From: Thermoanaerobaculales bacterium
GTDB taxonomy: Bacteria > Acidobacteriota > Thermoanaerobaculia > Thermoanaerobaculales > Sulfomarinibacteraceae
NCBI GenBank assembly: GCA_035358815.1
Contig: DAOPQC010000007.1
Span: forward strand, 62,001-126,000
Length of the DNA: 64,000 nucleotides
Direction of reading: 5' to 3'
The position numbers and the translations under genes were made by a program. Position 1 is the stretch's first letter; each line of letters starts with the position of its first letter. Positions 47,868-55,890 of the stretch are shown one piece after another. The notes under the pieces are model-generated. The model was not told where the DNA came from and made no database searches. It was given only the letters and a program-made list of their open reading frames with translations.

Positions 47868-47965
47868 GGGATGCGCGCGGCGCATCCCGAGGAGCGCGTG
47901 GGCAGAGGCGAGACACGACATTCACGTCAGAAGCGCGCTCAGGGGCCTATGCCCGCGCGCTCCTA
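47868..47965 (-). repeat. Palindromic gene-end element, copy 2 (REP/REPIN-like)
   Basis: GGGATGCGC-GCG-GCGCATCCC hairpin (47868-47888), plus a long stem of AGGAGCGCGTGGGCA (47890-47904) with TGCCCGCGCGCTCCT (47950-47964). It ends in the stop codon of the pirin gene, exactly as copy 1 ends in the CDF stop. The core GGGGCCTATGCCC and the spacing are conserved. Confidence 0.8.
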
Positions 47966-48868
47966 ACGGTGCTTGAGGAAGGTCCCGGCCTGATACTCGG
48001 CGAAGGCTTGGCGGAGCTGCGCCTGGGTGTTCATCACGATCGGGCCGTACCAGGCGATCGGCTCCTTGAGCGGCCGGCCGGAGACCAGCAGGAAGCGGAT
48101 ACCCTCCTCGCCCGCCTCCACGGTCAACTCGTCACCGCTGTCGAACACGACCAGTGAGCGGTTGCCGATCCGCTCGGGGATCGAGGTCTCGGACCAACCT
48201 GCCGCCACCGTCGGCACCGCCAGCGGCTCGGAGGCGTTGCAGAACCTGCCTGACCCTGCGAACACGTACGCGAATGCGTTGCGCGTGCGCTCCACCGGCA
48301 GGGTCTTCCGGAGCAGCGGCGGCACGGAGACGTCGAGGTAGCGGGGCTCGGCGGCAATCCCATCGACCGGTCCCCGCGCTCCCCAGAAGTCGCCGCAGAT
48401 GATCCGGACCGCGGTGCCGTCGTCGTCGGTGACCTCGGGAATGTCGGCGGACACCACCTCCTGGTAGCGGGGCGCGGTCATCTTGAGCGCTGCCGGCAGG
48501 TTGGCCCACAGCTGGAAGCCGTGCATCCTGCCGTCGGGATCGCCCTTCGGCATTTCCTGGTGAATGATCCCGGAGCCGGCGGTCATCCACTGCACGTCGC
48601 CGGCCGCGATCGTGCCCGCGTTGCCGAGGCTGTCGGCGTGGTCGACGGTGCCGGCGAGCACATAGGTGATGGTCTCGATGCCCCGGTGGGGGTGCCACGG
48701 GAAGCCGGCCCGGTAGTCCTCGGGCCGGTCGCCGCGGAAGTCGTCGAACAGCAGGAAGGGGTCGAAGTCGGCGGTGTCGCCGAAGCCGAAGCCGCGCCGC
48801 AGCCGGACTCCGGCGCCCTCGATGGTCGGCTGGGACTCGATCAGCCGCTTGACGGGTCGGATGGACAT
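47963..48868 (-). CDS. Pirin-family bicupin protein
   Basis: A 301-residue protein. Metal ligands of the N-terminal cupin are visible as His59, His61 (WHPHRGIETITYV), His103 and Glu105 (GIIHQEMP). The second cupin lacks clear ligands, as is typical. Bacterial pirins include quercetinase and regulators of metabolic enzymes; the role here is undetermined. It is divergent from the cytochrome b operon. Confidence 0.92.
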   Translation of the reverse strand: MSIRPVKRLIESQPTIEGAGVRLRRGFGFGDTADFDPFLLFDDFRGDRPEDYRAGFPWHPHRGIETITYVLAGTVDHADSLGNAGTIAAGDVQWMTAGSGIIHQEMPKGDPDGRMHGFQLWANLPAALKMTAPRYQEVVSADIPEVTDDDGTAVRIICGDFWGARGPVDGIAAEPRYLDVSVPPLLRKTLPVERTRNAFAYVFAGSGRFCNASEPLAVPTVAAGWSETSIPERIGNRSLVVFDSGDELTVEAGEEGIRFLLVSGRPLKEPIAWYGPIVMNTQAQLRQAFAEYQAGTFLKHR

Positions 48869-49089
48869 GTGCCCCCCAGGTCGCGGTGTGGCCTGCCGCG
48901 TCAGGTCAGTCGAAATGGCGAACCCGTGGAATGCGCTCGCGCATTCCGGCCGAGAGCGGCCCGCAGCCTGGCGCGACGGCTGCGGCGCGCAGCGCCTCCC
49001 GAGACGGCTGCCTGTGCAGCGGGCCCATCGACCGCCTCGGCTCGAGGATCAGGCCGAACCGGTCGGCTACACTGTGGCGGGGGACTGGG

Positions 49090-50475
49090 GTGACCGTCGA
49101 AGCGGGGGGGAGCAAGGTCAGCGAGCCGGCACGGGCCGGGCTCGGTCGCCGAGTCGTGCGCTCGATCTTCCCGGAGTCGCCGGTGCCGCGCTCCGACCGG
49201 GACCGGGCGCGGGTCACGCGGTTCACCTTCCTGCTCCACCTGCGGCCGGTGCTCGTGCCCGCCCGCACGGTGCGCTGGGCCCACACCTGCGGGCTCGGCG
49301 GCTCGTCGCTGGTGCTGGTGGCGATCCTCGCCCTGACCGGCACCCTGATGATGCTGGTCTACCAGCCGGCGCCGGGCGCCGCCTACGACTCAGTCGTCAC
49401 GATGGAGACCGGGGTCGCCTTCGGCAGCCTGGTGAGGGGTGTCCACTGGTGGAGCGCCAACCTGCTCGTGATCGTGGTCCTGCTCCACCTCTGCCGCGTC
49501 TTCCTCACCGGCGGCTTCCACGGCCCGCGCCAGTTCAACTGGGTGATCGGCGCCGGCCTGCTGATGGCGGTGCTCGCCAACAACTTCACCGGCTACCTGC
49601 TGCCCTGGGACCAGCTCTCCTACTGGGCGGTGACAATTTCGACCGGCATGCTGGGCTACGTGCCGGGCATCGGCGGCATGCTGCAGAGAGTGGTGCGAGG
49701 CGGCGCCGAGATCGGCCCGGAGACGATGATCAACTTCTTCACCGTCCACACGACGATCGTGCCGATCGTCCTGATCGTGCTGATGGGCTTCCACTTCTGG
49801 CGGGTGCGGCGGGCAGGCGGGGTGGTGCCTCCACCGGCCGAGCCGGGTCACACCAGTGACCCGGGGGACAAGGTCCACTTCCTGCCCCACCTGCTGGTGA
49901 GGGAGGTGTCGCAGGCGCTGGTGATTGCGGCGGCGGTCGTGGTGCTGGGGGCCCTCTTCGGCGCGCCGCTCGGCGAGCGAGCCAACCCCGGCATGAGCCC
50001 CAATCCGGCCAAGGCTCCGTGGTACTTCATGGGGTTCCAGGAGCTGTTGATCCACCTCCACCCCACGTTTGCCGTGCTGGTGATCCCGCTCGGCGCGCTG
50101 CTCGGGTTCCTGCTCCTGCCCTACCTCACGTCCGACGACGAGGTCGCCGGCAGCTGGTTTCTGTCCCGTACCGGCCGGCGGACGGCCGCCCTCGCCGGCG
50201 GGCTCGCGATCATCGCGACGCCGGTGCTGGTGCTGCTCGACGAGGCGATCCCGGGCGCCCCCGGCTGGTTGCTCGGCGGGCTCCTCCCGTTCGCGGCACT
50301 GGCAGCTGCCCTGGTCGGCGTTGCGCGGCTGATGCGGCGCCGGCACGGCGCGTCGATCAACGAGACCGCGCAGGCGGTGGTGGTGCTGGTGGCCGTGGCC
50401 TTCGCGGTGCTGACCCTGATCGGGGTGTGGTTCCGGGGCGAGGGCATGGCCCTCGTCTGGCCGTGGGCGAGGTGA
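49090..50475 (+). CDS. Cytochrome b of a bc-type quinol-oxidising complex
   Basis: A 461-residue protein with about 10 hydrophobic helices. The two pairs of heme-ligating His are visible: VHWWSANLLVIVVLLHL in the second helix and FTVHTTIVPIVLIVLMGFHF in the fourth. The quinol-site motif normally PEWY reads KAPWYFMGFQE. Subunit-IV-like helices are fused at the C-terminus. It oxidises (mena)quinol in the inner membrane. The GTG at 49090 is chosen because upstream codons look non-coding; TACACT (49068-49073) lies just before it. It is followed 6 bases later by the Rieske gene. Confidence 0.92.
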   Translation: MTVEAGGSKVSEPARAGLGRRVVRSIFPESPVPRSDRDRARVTRFTFLLHLRPVLVPARTVRWAHTCGLGGSSLVLVAILALTGTLMMLVYQPAPGAAYDSVVTMETGVAFGSLVRGVHWWSANLLVIVVLLHLCRVFLTGGFHGPRQFNWVIGAGLLMAVLANNFTGYLLPWDQLSYWAVTISTGMLGYVPGIGGMLQRVVRGGAEIGPETMINFFTVHTTIVPIVLIVLMGFHFWRVRRAGGVVPPPAEPGHTSDPGDKVHFLPHLLVREVSQALVIAAAVVVLGALFGAPLGERANPGMSPNPAKAPWYFMGFQELLIHLHPTFAVLVIPLGALLGFLLLPYLTSDDEVAGSWFLSRTGRRTAALAGGLAIIATPVLVLLDEAIPGAPGWLLGGLLPFAALAAALVGVARLMRRRHGASINETAQAVVVLVAVAFAVLTLIGVWFRGEGMALVWPWAR

Positions 50476-50481
50476 CGGGGG

Positions 50482-51060
50482 ATGGCGAAGCGGACGCGGC
50501 GGCAGGCGACGACTGAGCCGACAGTGAGGCCAGCAGCGACGGCGGCGACCGCAGGCGGGCTGCAGGGCGCCGGCGAGACTGCACAGGCCGAAAGCCGCCG
50601 GCGCCTCCTGTCGTGGCTGTGGGCCGGCCTCGGGGCCGCGGCGCTGGGCGAGCTCGGCTGGATCACCGCGTCGTTCCTGCGGCCCCGGCGGCCGGCGGAC
50701 GCGGGCGCCGACCGGGGCATCGTCACCGCTGGCCCGGCGGCGGACTTTGCACCCGGGAGCGTAACCGCAGTACCCGACGCACGGTGCTACCTGGTTCGCC
50801 TCGCCGACGGCGGGTTCCTCGCCCTCCACCGCGAGTGCACGCACCTCGGATGCACGGTGCCGTGGGATGCCGAGCATGGTCGCTTCGTCTGCCCGTGCCA
50901 CTCCTCGGCGTTCGACCTGACCGGAGCGGTGCTCGCCCCTCCCGCCCCGCGCCCCCTCGACCTGCTCCAGGTCCGCATCGAGAACGGCATCGTCAAGATC
51001 CACACCGCCCAGCGGTCGCGCCGCGCAGCCTTCGATCCGTCCCAGGTGGTGCGCTCGTGA
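50482..51060 (+). CDS. Rieske 2Fe-2S protein
   Basis: A 192-residue protein. A Ser/Thr/Ala-rich N-terminus is followed by one membrane anchor (about 45-66, WLWAGLGAAALGELGW). The cluster-binding motifs are CTHLGC (Cys119, His121) and CPCHSSAF (Cys137, His140), with the disulfide Cys at 124 and 139. It accepts electrons from quinol bound to cytochrome b and passes them to a cytochrome c, here presumably the octahaem protein encoded next. Confidence 0.94.
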   Translation: MAKRTRRQATTEPTVRPAATAATAGGLQGAGETAQAESRRRLLSWLWAGLGAAALGELGWITASFLRPRRPADAGADRGIVTAGPAADFAPGSVTAVPDARCYLVRLADGGFLALHRECTHLGCTVPWDAEHGRFVCPCHSSAFDLTGAVLAPPAPRPLDLLQVRIENGIVKIHTAQRSRRAAFDPSQVVRS

Positions 51061-51108
51061 GCAGCTTGGCTCTCCGGCGGGCGGGGGTGGCGGCGGACTG
51101 GAGGTCGG

Positions 51109-53397
51109 GTGTCTGACCCGGCGCTTCGCCGGTGGGCGCTTGTCGGGCTGGTGGCCCTCGCGGTGGTCGTCGTGGCGATCCCGCTGTCGCTGCTGCGACC
51201 GGCCCGGGCGGTGGGGGAGCGCGGCCCCCTCGGCGAGCCGCCGGCCTTTGTCGGCACCGCCGCCTGCCTCGACTGCCATCAGGCGGCGGCGCAGCGCTGG
51301 CGCGGGTCGGACCACGACCTGGCGATGGCCGAGGCCACCGACTCCACGGTGCTGGGCGACTTCAACAACGCCACCTTCACCGATCGCGGCGTCATCTCCC
51401 GCTTCTTCAGGCGCGACGGCAAGTTCCTCGTCTCGACCGAGGGACCCGGTGGGGCAATTGGCGAGTTCGAGGTTGCCTTCACCTTCGGCTACGACCCCCT
51501 GCAGCAGTACCTGATCCCGTTCCCGGGCGGCCGGCTGCAGGCCCTGAGCCTGGCGTGGGACACCCAGCGGCGGCGGTGGTTCCACCTCTACCCCGATCAG
51601 GACATCCCGCCGGATGACTGGCTGCACTGGACCCGCAATGCTCAGAACTGGAACGGGATGTGCGCGGAGTGTCACTCGACCGACCTCAAGAAGGGCTACG
51701 ACGCCGCGTCCGAGACCTTCAACACGACCTGGTCCGACATCGACGTCGGCTGTGAGGCCTGCCACGGACCGGGCTCCCGCCACGTCGCCTGGGCCGGCAT
51801 GGCCGAGATGGCGCGGCCGGAGATCGACAACGCCGGACTGGTCCAGCGCTCCTCCGGGATCGACGGGCCCGGGCTGGTCGAGCTCTGCGCACCTTGCCAC
51901 TCGCGCCGCGCCGAGCTCGGCGACTACGACCACACCGGGGACGAGCTCCTCGACCACATGCTGCCGTCGCTGCTGGTCGAGGGCCTCTACTTCGCCGACG
52001 GGCAGGACCTCGACGAGGTCTACACCTACGGCGCGTTCCTGCAGAGCAAGATGTACGCCCGCGGCGTCCGCTGCAGCGACTGCCACGACAGCCACAGCCT
52101 CGAGCTGCACCGCGACGGCAACGAGCTCTGCCTGCAGTGTCACCAGCGCGAGGTCTACGACACGGCCGGCCACCACTTCCACAAGAAGGTCGTCGATGGC
52201 CGGCCCTCGGACGGCGCCCGGTGCGTGAAGTGTCACATGGTGGAGCGCCCGTACATGGTCATCGACTGGCGGGCGGACCACAGCCTCCGCCTGCCGCGCC
52301 CTGATCTCAGCGCCGAGCTCGGCACGCCGAACGCCTGCACCCAGGGCGGCTGCCATGACGACCGGCCGCTGGCCTGGTCGGTCGAGGCCTACGGGAGGTG
52401 GTACGGGCAGGCCCGCCGCCCCCACTACGGCACCACCTTCGCGGCGGCCCGCGCCGGCGATCCCGGCGCCGAGGCCGAGCTCATCCGGCTGGCGGAGAAC
52501 ACCCTGCAGCCGGCCATCGTGCGCGCGACCGCGCTGTCGCTGCTCGAACGCTACCCCGGCGTCGCCGCCGACGCGACCCTGCGCGCCGCGCTGCTGTCGG
52601 AGGAACCGCTGATCCGGCGCACCGCCGCCGCGGCGGTGGTCATCCCGGATGCCGCAGCGCGCGCCGCGGCCCTCGCCCCGCTCCTGTCCGACGAGTCCAG
52701 GGCGGTCCGACTGGCGGCGGTTTCGCAGGTCGCCGGGCTGTCGCGCGATCTGCTCAGGCCCTACCAGCAGGAGGCGCTCGACCGTGCCGTGGCTGAGTAC
52801 CGCCGGGTGATGGCCTACTCCCTCGACTTCGCGTCGTCGGGCCTCAACCTCGGCAATCTCGAGGCCGCGCTCGGCAACCCGGCCGAGGCCGAGCGCAGCT
52901 ACCGCCTCGCCCTGGCGATCGACGACCTGTTCTTCCCGGCCAAGGTGAACCTGGCCGTGCTGCTCAGCCGGCAGGGCCGCAACGACGAGGCGGCCCGGCT
53001 GCTGCGCGAGGTGCTGAAGGCGTACCCGGACAACGTCGACGCCGCGTACTCCCTCGGGCTGCTCCTGGTGGAGATGGGGCAGCCGGGGGAGGCGATCGGC
53101 TGGCTGCAGAAGGCGGCGGCCGCCGAGCCGCGATTCGCCCGCGGCCGCTACAACCTCGGCCTGCTGCTCCAGCAGCTCGGCCGGCTCGACGAGGCCGAGG
53201 CCGAGCTGCGCGCGGCGGTCGCACTCGAGCCGAACAGCCTCGAGATGCTGTACGCCCTTGCCGACCACCTGCTGCGGCGGGGCCGTGCGGCCGACGCTCG
53301 GCAGCTCGCCGAGCAGATGATCGCCGCCCACCCCGGGGAGCGGGTGGGCCACGACCTCAAGGCGGCAGCCGAGCGCTCGCTCGGCGGGCAGCGCTAG
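51109..53397 (+). CDS. Octahaem cytochrome c with HEAT-like and TPR repeats
   Basis: A 762-residue protein. N-terminal membrane anchor or signal (about 8-32). Seven CxxCH motifs (CLDCH, CAECH, CEACH, CAPCH, CSDCH, CLQCH, CVKCH) and one CX4CH (CTQGGCH) span about residues 53-420. Helical HEAT-like repeats (about 445-550) follow, then at least four TPRs (about 570-755). It could replace cytochrome c1 as electron acceptor for the upstream Rieske/cytochrome b pair, or be a terminal reductase-like module. Catalysis cannot be assigned. The GTG start follows GGAGGTCGG. The TPRs suggest partner binding. Confidence 0.9.
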   Translation: MSDPALRRWALVGLVALAVVVVAIPLSLLRPARAVGERGPLGEPPAFVGTAACLDCHQAAAQRWRGSDHDLAMAEATDSTVLGDFNNATFTDRGVISRFFRRDGKFLVSTEGPGGAIGEFEVAFTFGYDPLQQYLIPFPGGRLQALSLAWDTQRRRWFHLYPDQDIPPDDWLHWTRNAQNWNGMCAECHSTDLKKGYDAASETFNTTWSDIDVGCEACHGPGSRHVAWAGMAEMARPEIDNAGLVQRSSGIDGPGLVELCAPCHSRRAELGDYDHTGDELLDHMLPSLLVEGLYFADGQDLDEVYTYGAFLQSKMYARGVRCSDCHDSHSLELHRDGNELCLQCHQREVYDTAGHHFHKKVVDGRPSDGARCVKCHMVERPYMVIDWRADHSLRLPRPDLSAELGTPNACTQGGCHDDRPLAWSVEAYGRWYGQARRPHYGTTFAAARAGDPGAEAELIRLAENTLQPAIVRATALSLLERYPGVAADATLRAALLSEEPLIRRTAAAAVVIPDAAARAAALAPLLSDESRAVRLAAVSQVAGLSRDLLRPYQQEALDRAVAEYRRVMAYSLDFASSGLNLGNLEAALGNPAEAERSYRLALAIDDLFFPAKVNLAVLLSRQGRNDEAARLLREVLKAYPDNVDAAYSLGLLLVEMGQPGEAIGWLQKAAAAEPRFARGRYNLGLLLQQLGRLDEAEAELRAAVALEPNSLEMLYALADHLLRRGRAADARQLAEQMIAAHPGERVGHDLKAAAERSLGGQR

Positions 53398-53410
53398 CTT
53401 CGACCGGGGG

Positions 53411-53442
53411 CCGCGGCGGCCGGGCGTCCGGCCGCCGCGGTT
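53411..53442. terminator. Bidirectional terminator hairpin
   Basis: Thirteen perfect pairs, CCGCGGCGGCCGG and CCGGCCGCCGCGG, with loop GCGT, followed by TT. It lies between the octahaem cytochrome stop and the convergent ECF-operon end. Confidence 0.6.
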
Positions 53443-53482
53443 CACGTCGGGTCGCCTGCGCTGCTTCGGCCCGAGCCCTGCG

Positions 53483-54577
53483 TCACTCGAGGCGTGCGAT
53501 CACGTCGGCAAGGAGTTGCGGCGACGGCGCCGTGTCGCGACTCCAGGTGGCGAACGATGCGAAGTCGGGATCGCCGCCGGCGGCAATCTGGTCGAGGGTC
53601 GCTCGAACCCGCGCCTGCTGGGCCGCGGTCCCGAAGTGGACCACGAGGTTGGCGCCGAGCAGCGCCTCGCCGCGGAAGCGGCGGTCGGCTCCGCCGGTCG
53701 CCATCGCCGTGATCCGCTCGACCACCGCGTCGGGGACGTCGAGCGCGGCACCACCATCGGGGAGCTTCGTGAGGTAGGGGGCGAGATCGACGTCGGTGAT
53801 CCGCTGCGACGTGTACAGGCGCTGTGGCGCCACCTCGCCGAGAACCACCGAGGCGAGCAGGGCGAGGCCGGTATCGCCGGTCCGCTGGGCGATCCGATAG
53901 ACGCCGCGGGTGCCGATGTGGATGCAGGCGAGCCCGACCAGGTCGTTGATGATGACCACGTCCTCCTGGCGCAGCAGGCGGCCGAGGCGGATTGCGCGCC
54001 GGCAGTCGTCAAGGCCGCGGGCGGCATCGGCCTGGGCGACCCCGCGCGCCGTCCACGAGCGGGCCATGGTCAGGGGCACGAGCAGGTTGGTGATCCGGGT
54101 GTCAAACCCCTCCAGCGGAAACACCTCGGGGTAGAAGCTCATCGCGGCCCGGTCCACCCACGGCTCGGCCTCGAGCAGAAGCGGGTCATCGCCGGGCACG
54201 ACCTGGCCGAGGTCAGCAAGGGCAGGGAGCTCGACGCGACGGTCCATGAACGCAGCCGCGTCCTTGGCTCGCGGCCCCCGCTCCTTCTCGAACAGGGCGA
54301 ACCACTCGGCCGCGTTGGCGGTGCCGTTCCCGAGCGGGGCGAGCAGGTCGAGGTCGGTGCGGAAGCGGATCGGCCACTCCTTTGCCTCCGGGCAGGACCA
54401 GCAGGGGACCTCGAGACCGGCGAGGTCGGCCGCGGCCGCAGGCGGTACCGTGGCTGTCGGAGCGACCATCGCCGGCGGCCGGGCCAGCAGGCGGGCCGCG
54501 AGGAGCCCCCCCAGCAGCAGCACCACGGTGGCGGCGACGATCGGGGCGAGGCGCGAAGTTCGGCTGTCAGGCATCAT
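53483..54577 (-). CDS. Membrane-anchored protein of unknown function (ECF operon, third gene)
   Basis: A 364-residue protein. One N-terminal membrane segment (about 10-32) precedes a soluble, mostly helical domain with CWSCPEAKEW near residue 60, a possible thiol pair. I do not recognise a family. The ATG follows AAGGAGTGACGACC and overlaps the preceding gene by 11 bases, so the three genes sigma-factor, small membrane protein and this one form an operon. It may be the envelope-facing part of the sigma system. Confidence 0.6.
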   Translation of the reverse strand: MMPDSRTSRLAPIVAATVVLLLGGLLAARLLARPPAMVAPTATVPPAAAADLAGLEVPCWSCPEAKEWPIRFRTDLDLLAPLGNGTANAAEWFALFEKERGPRAKDAAAFMDRRVELPALADLGQVVPGDDPLLLEAEPWVDRAAMSFYPEVFPLEGFDTRITNLLVPLTMARSWTARGVAQADAARGLDDCRRAIRLGRLLRQEDVVIINDLVGLACIHIGTRGVYRIAQRTGDTGLALLASVVLGEVAPQRLYTSQRITDVDLAPYLTKLPDGGAALDVPDAVVERITAMATGGADRRFRGEALLGANLVVHFGTAAQQARVRATLDQIAAGGDPDFASFATWSRDTAPSPQLLADVIARLE

Positions 54578-54977
54578 GGTCGTCACTCCTTGGGGTGATG
54601 CCGCCGGCGGGCGCGGCCGATACGGTCTTGAGGCTGACGTCGAGCTGGGGGAGGCGATTGGACCGCAGCCTCGGCAGCGTCACCGTCGCCGCCAGCTCGG
54701 GGTCCGGGCCGGCGCCGGCGAGCAGGAGGGCGGATCCACCATGGGCAGTGGTCGAGCGCGCCGGCACCGAGAGCACGACATGGGCGAGCACCAGCCCCGC
54801 CACCGCCGCGGCCCAAGCGAGGCGGGCGGCGCGGGTTTGCCACATCCGCACCCAGAGGCCGGGCCGGCTCGCGGATCCGGCCATCGTCGCCGCCGCGGCG
54901 GCGAGGCTGCGGGCGCGCAGGCTGTCCGGGGGACGAGGAACGCCGAAGCTCTCGAGGAGGCGCTCGGGGGAGGTCAT
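54567..54977 (-). CDS. Small single-pass membrane protein, possible anti-sigma factor
   Basis: A 136-residue protein. The N-terminal cytosolic part (about 45 residues) contains LLESFGVPRPPDSLRARSL. One transmembrane helix (about 52-70, LAWAAAVAGLVLAHVVL) and a periplasmic tail follow. The stop of the sigma factor overlaps its ATG (ATGA). That arrangement is what ECF anti-sigma factors show, but no zinc-binding HxxxCxxC motif is present. Anti-sigma is therefore an inference from context. Confidence 0.55.
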   Translation of the reverse strand: MTSPERLLESFGVPRPPDSLRARSLAAAAATMAGSASRPGLWVRMWQTRAARLAWAAAVAGLVLAHVVLSVPARSTTAHGGSALLLAGAGPDPELAATVTLPRLRSNRLPQLDVSLKTVSAAPAGGITPRSDDHDA

Positions 54978-55570
54978 GAGGGGCTCTCCAGGAGCCGCCG
55001 GAGGCGGCGGATGGCCAGCCGGTAGCGGCTGGCGGCGGTGAAGGTGGGAACGCCCACGACCTGACCGATCTCGGCGAAGCTGCAGTCGGCGAAGTGGTGC
55101 AGGAACACCACCTCGCGATGGTGCACGGGCAGGGCCGCGAGCAGGGTCGAGACCCGCTGCGCGTCGAGGGCGCGGTCGGCGTCGTGATGCGGCGCCGTGA
55201 CGAACTCGGCCGCTTCGAGCGGCTCCGACGGGCGGCGGGACCTCCGGCGGACGACGTCGAGGCTCAGCCGGCGGCTGACCGTCAGCAGCCAGGCTCGCGG
55301 GTCTCTCACGCCCCTCAGCTGGCTCCGCTGCTGGGCGACCCGGACCATGGTCTCCGCGACCACGTCGGCGGCGTCCTCCGGCGAGCCGGTGAGCCACAGG
55401 GCGAGCGCGTAGAGGCGCTGCGCGGCCGCGTCGTAGAGCTTCTCCAACGCCGCCGAGTCGCCGTCAGCGAGCGTGGCGAACAGCTCGAGCCAGCCCGCGC
55501 GCGGCATGTCGAACGATGGAGCCGCGGCGTCGGCCGACGGCAGCTCGCGGAGGATTGGCATCGCACCCAT
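54974..55570 (-). CDS. ECF sigma factor
   Basis: A 198-residue protein. Region 2 (about 30-100) reads EKLYDAAAQRLYALALWLTG and EDAADVVAETMVRVAQQR. Region 4 (about 135-190) has LPVHHREVVFLHHFADCSFAEIG and the helix-turn-helix VVGVPTFTAASRYRLAIRRL. It directs RNA polymerase to stress or envelope promoters. The promoter-binding residue set is unusual (VPTFTAASR rather than VGTVKSR), so its recognition sequence may differ. It heads a three-gene operon. Confidence 0.87.
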   Translation of the reverse strand: MGAMPILRELPSADAAAPSFDMPRAGWLELFATLADGDSAALEKLYDAAAQRLYALALWLTGSPEDAADVVAETMVRVAQQRSQLRGVRDPRAWLLTVSRRLSLDVVRRRSRRPSEPLEAAEFVTAPHHDADRALDAQRVSTLLAALPVHHREVVFLHHFADCSFAEIGQVVGVPTFTAASRYRLAIRRLRRLLESPS

Positions 55571-55890
55571 CGTACGGGAGACGCGCGAAACCCGCTCGTT
55601 TGTCACGCCGGCGGTGTCGGATGCGATGAACGGCCGCCATCTGCGGCTCGTCGTCGTCCGCTGTCGCGCCGCGGGACCCCGGCCGCGTCGCAAACCGCTC
55701 GCGACGAGGGTGGCACCGCAGCGGCGCCCCTCCGGTGACATTGTCCAGCCCCGGTCGCCCGATGGCACGTGGATTGCCTGTCGAGCCACCGGGGTCGGCC
55801 CCAGGATTGCGTGCCTGCTGCGGTGAAAGGTGCCCGAACCCAAAGACTTGGCTGGATGTGTCGCGGCTTGCAGTGAGGTCTGAGGAGGCG
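55571..55890. other. Divergent spacer of 320 bases
   Basis: Between the ECF sigma gene and the membrane (p)ppGpp synthetase. Contains a sigma54-like promoter at 55763-55778. Otherwise GC-rich with no RNA structure or frame I can support. Confidence 0.6.
55763..55778 (+). promoter_or_regulatory. sigma54-type -24/-12 promoter
   Basis: TGGCACG-TGGA-TTGCC matches the RpoN consensus, with GG and GC exactly 10 bases apart (the final base is C instead of A/T). It would start transcription near 55789, about 100 bases before the synthetase ATG. No activator gene is adjacent. Confidence 0.5.

Noticed and set aside
49390..53445. Very long open frames antisense to the cytochrome operon and to many other genes
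   Set aside because: High GC removes stop codons. The opposite strand has clear family motifs, whereas these frames are compositionally biased and show none.
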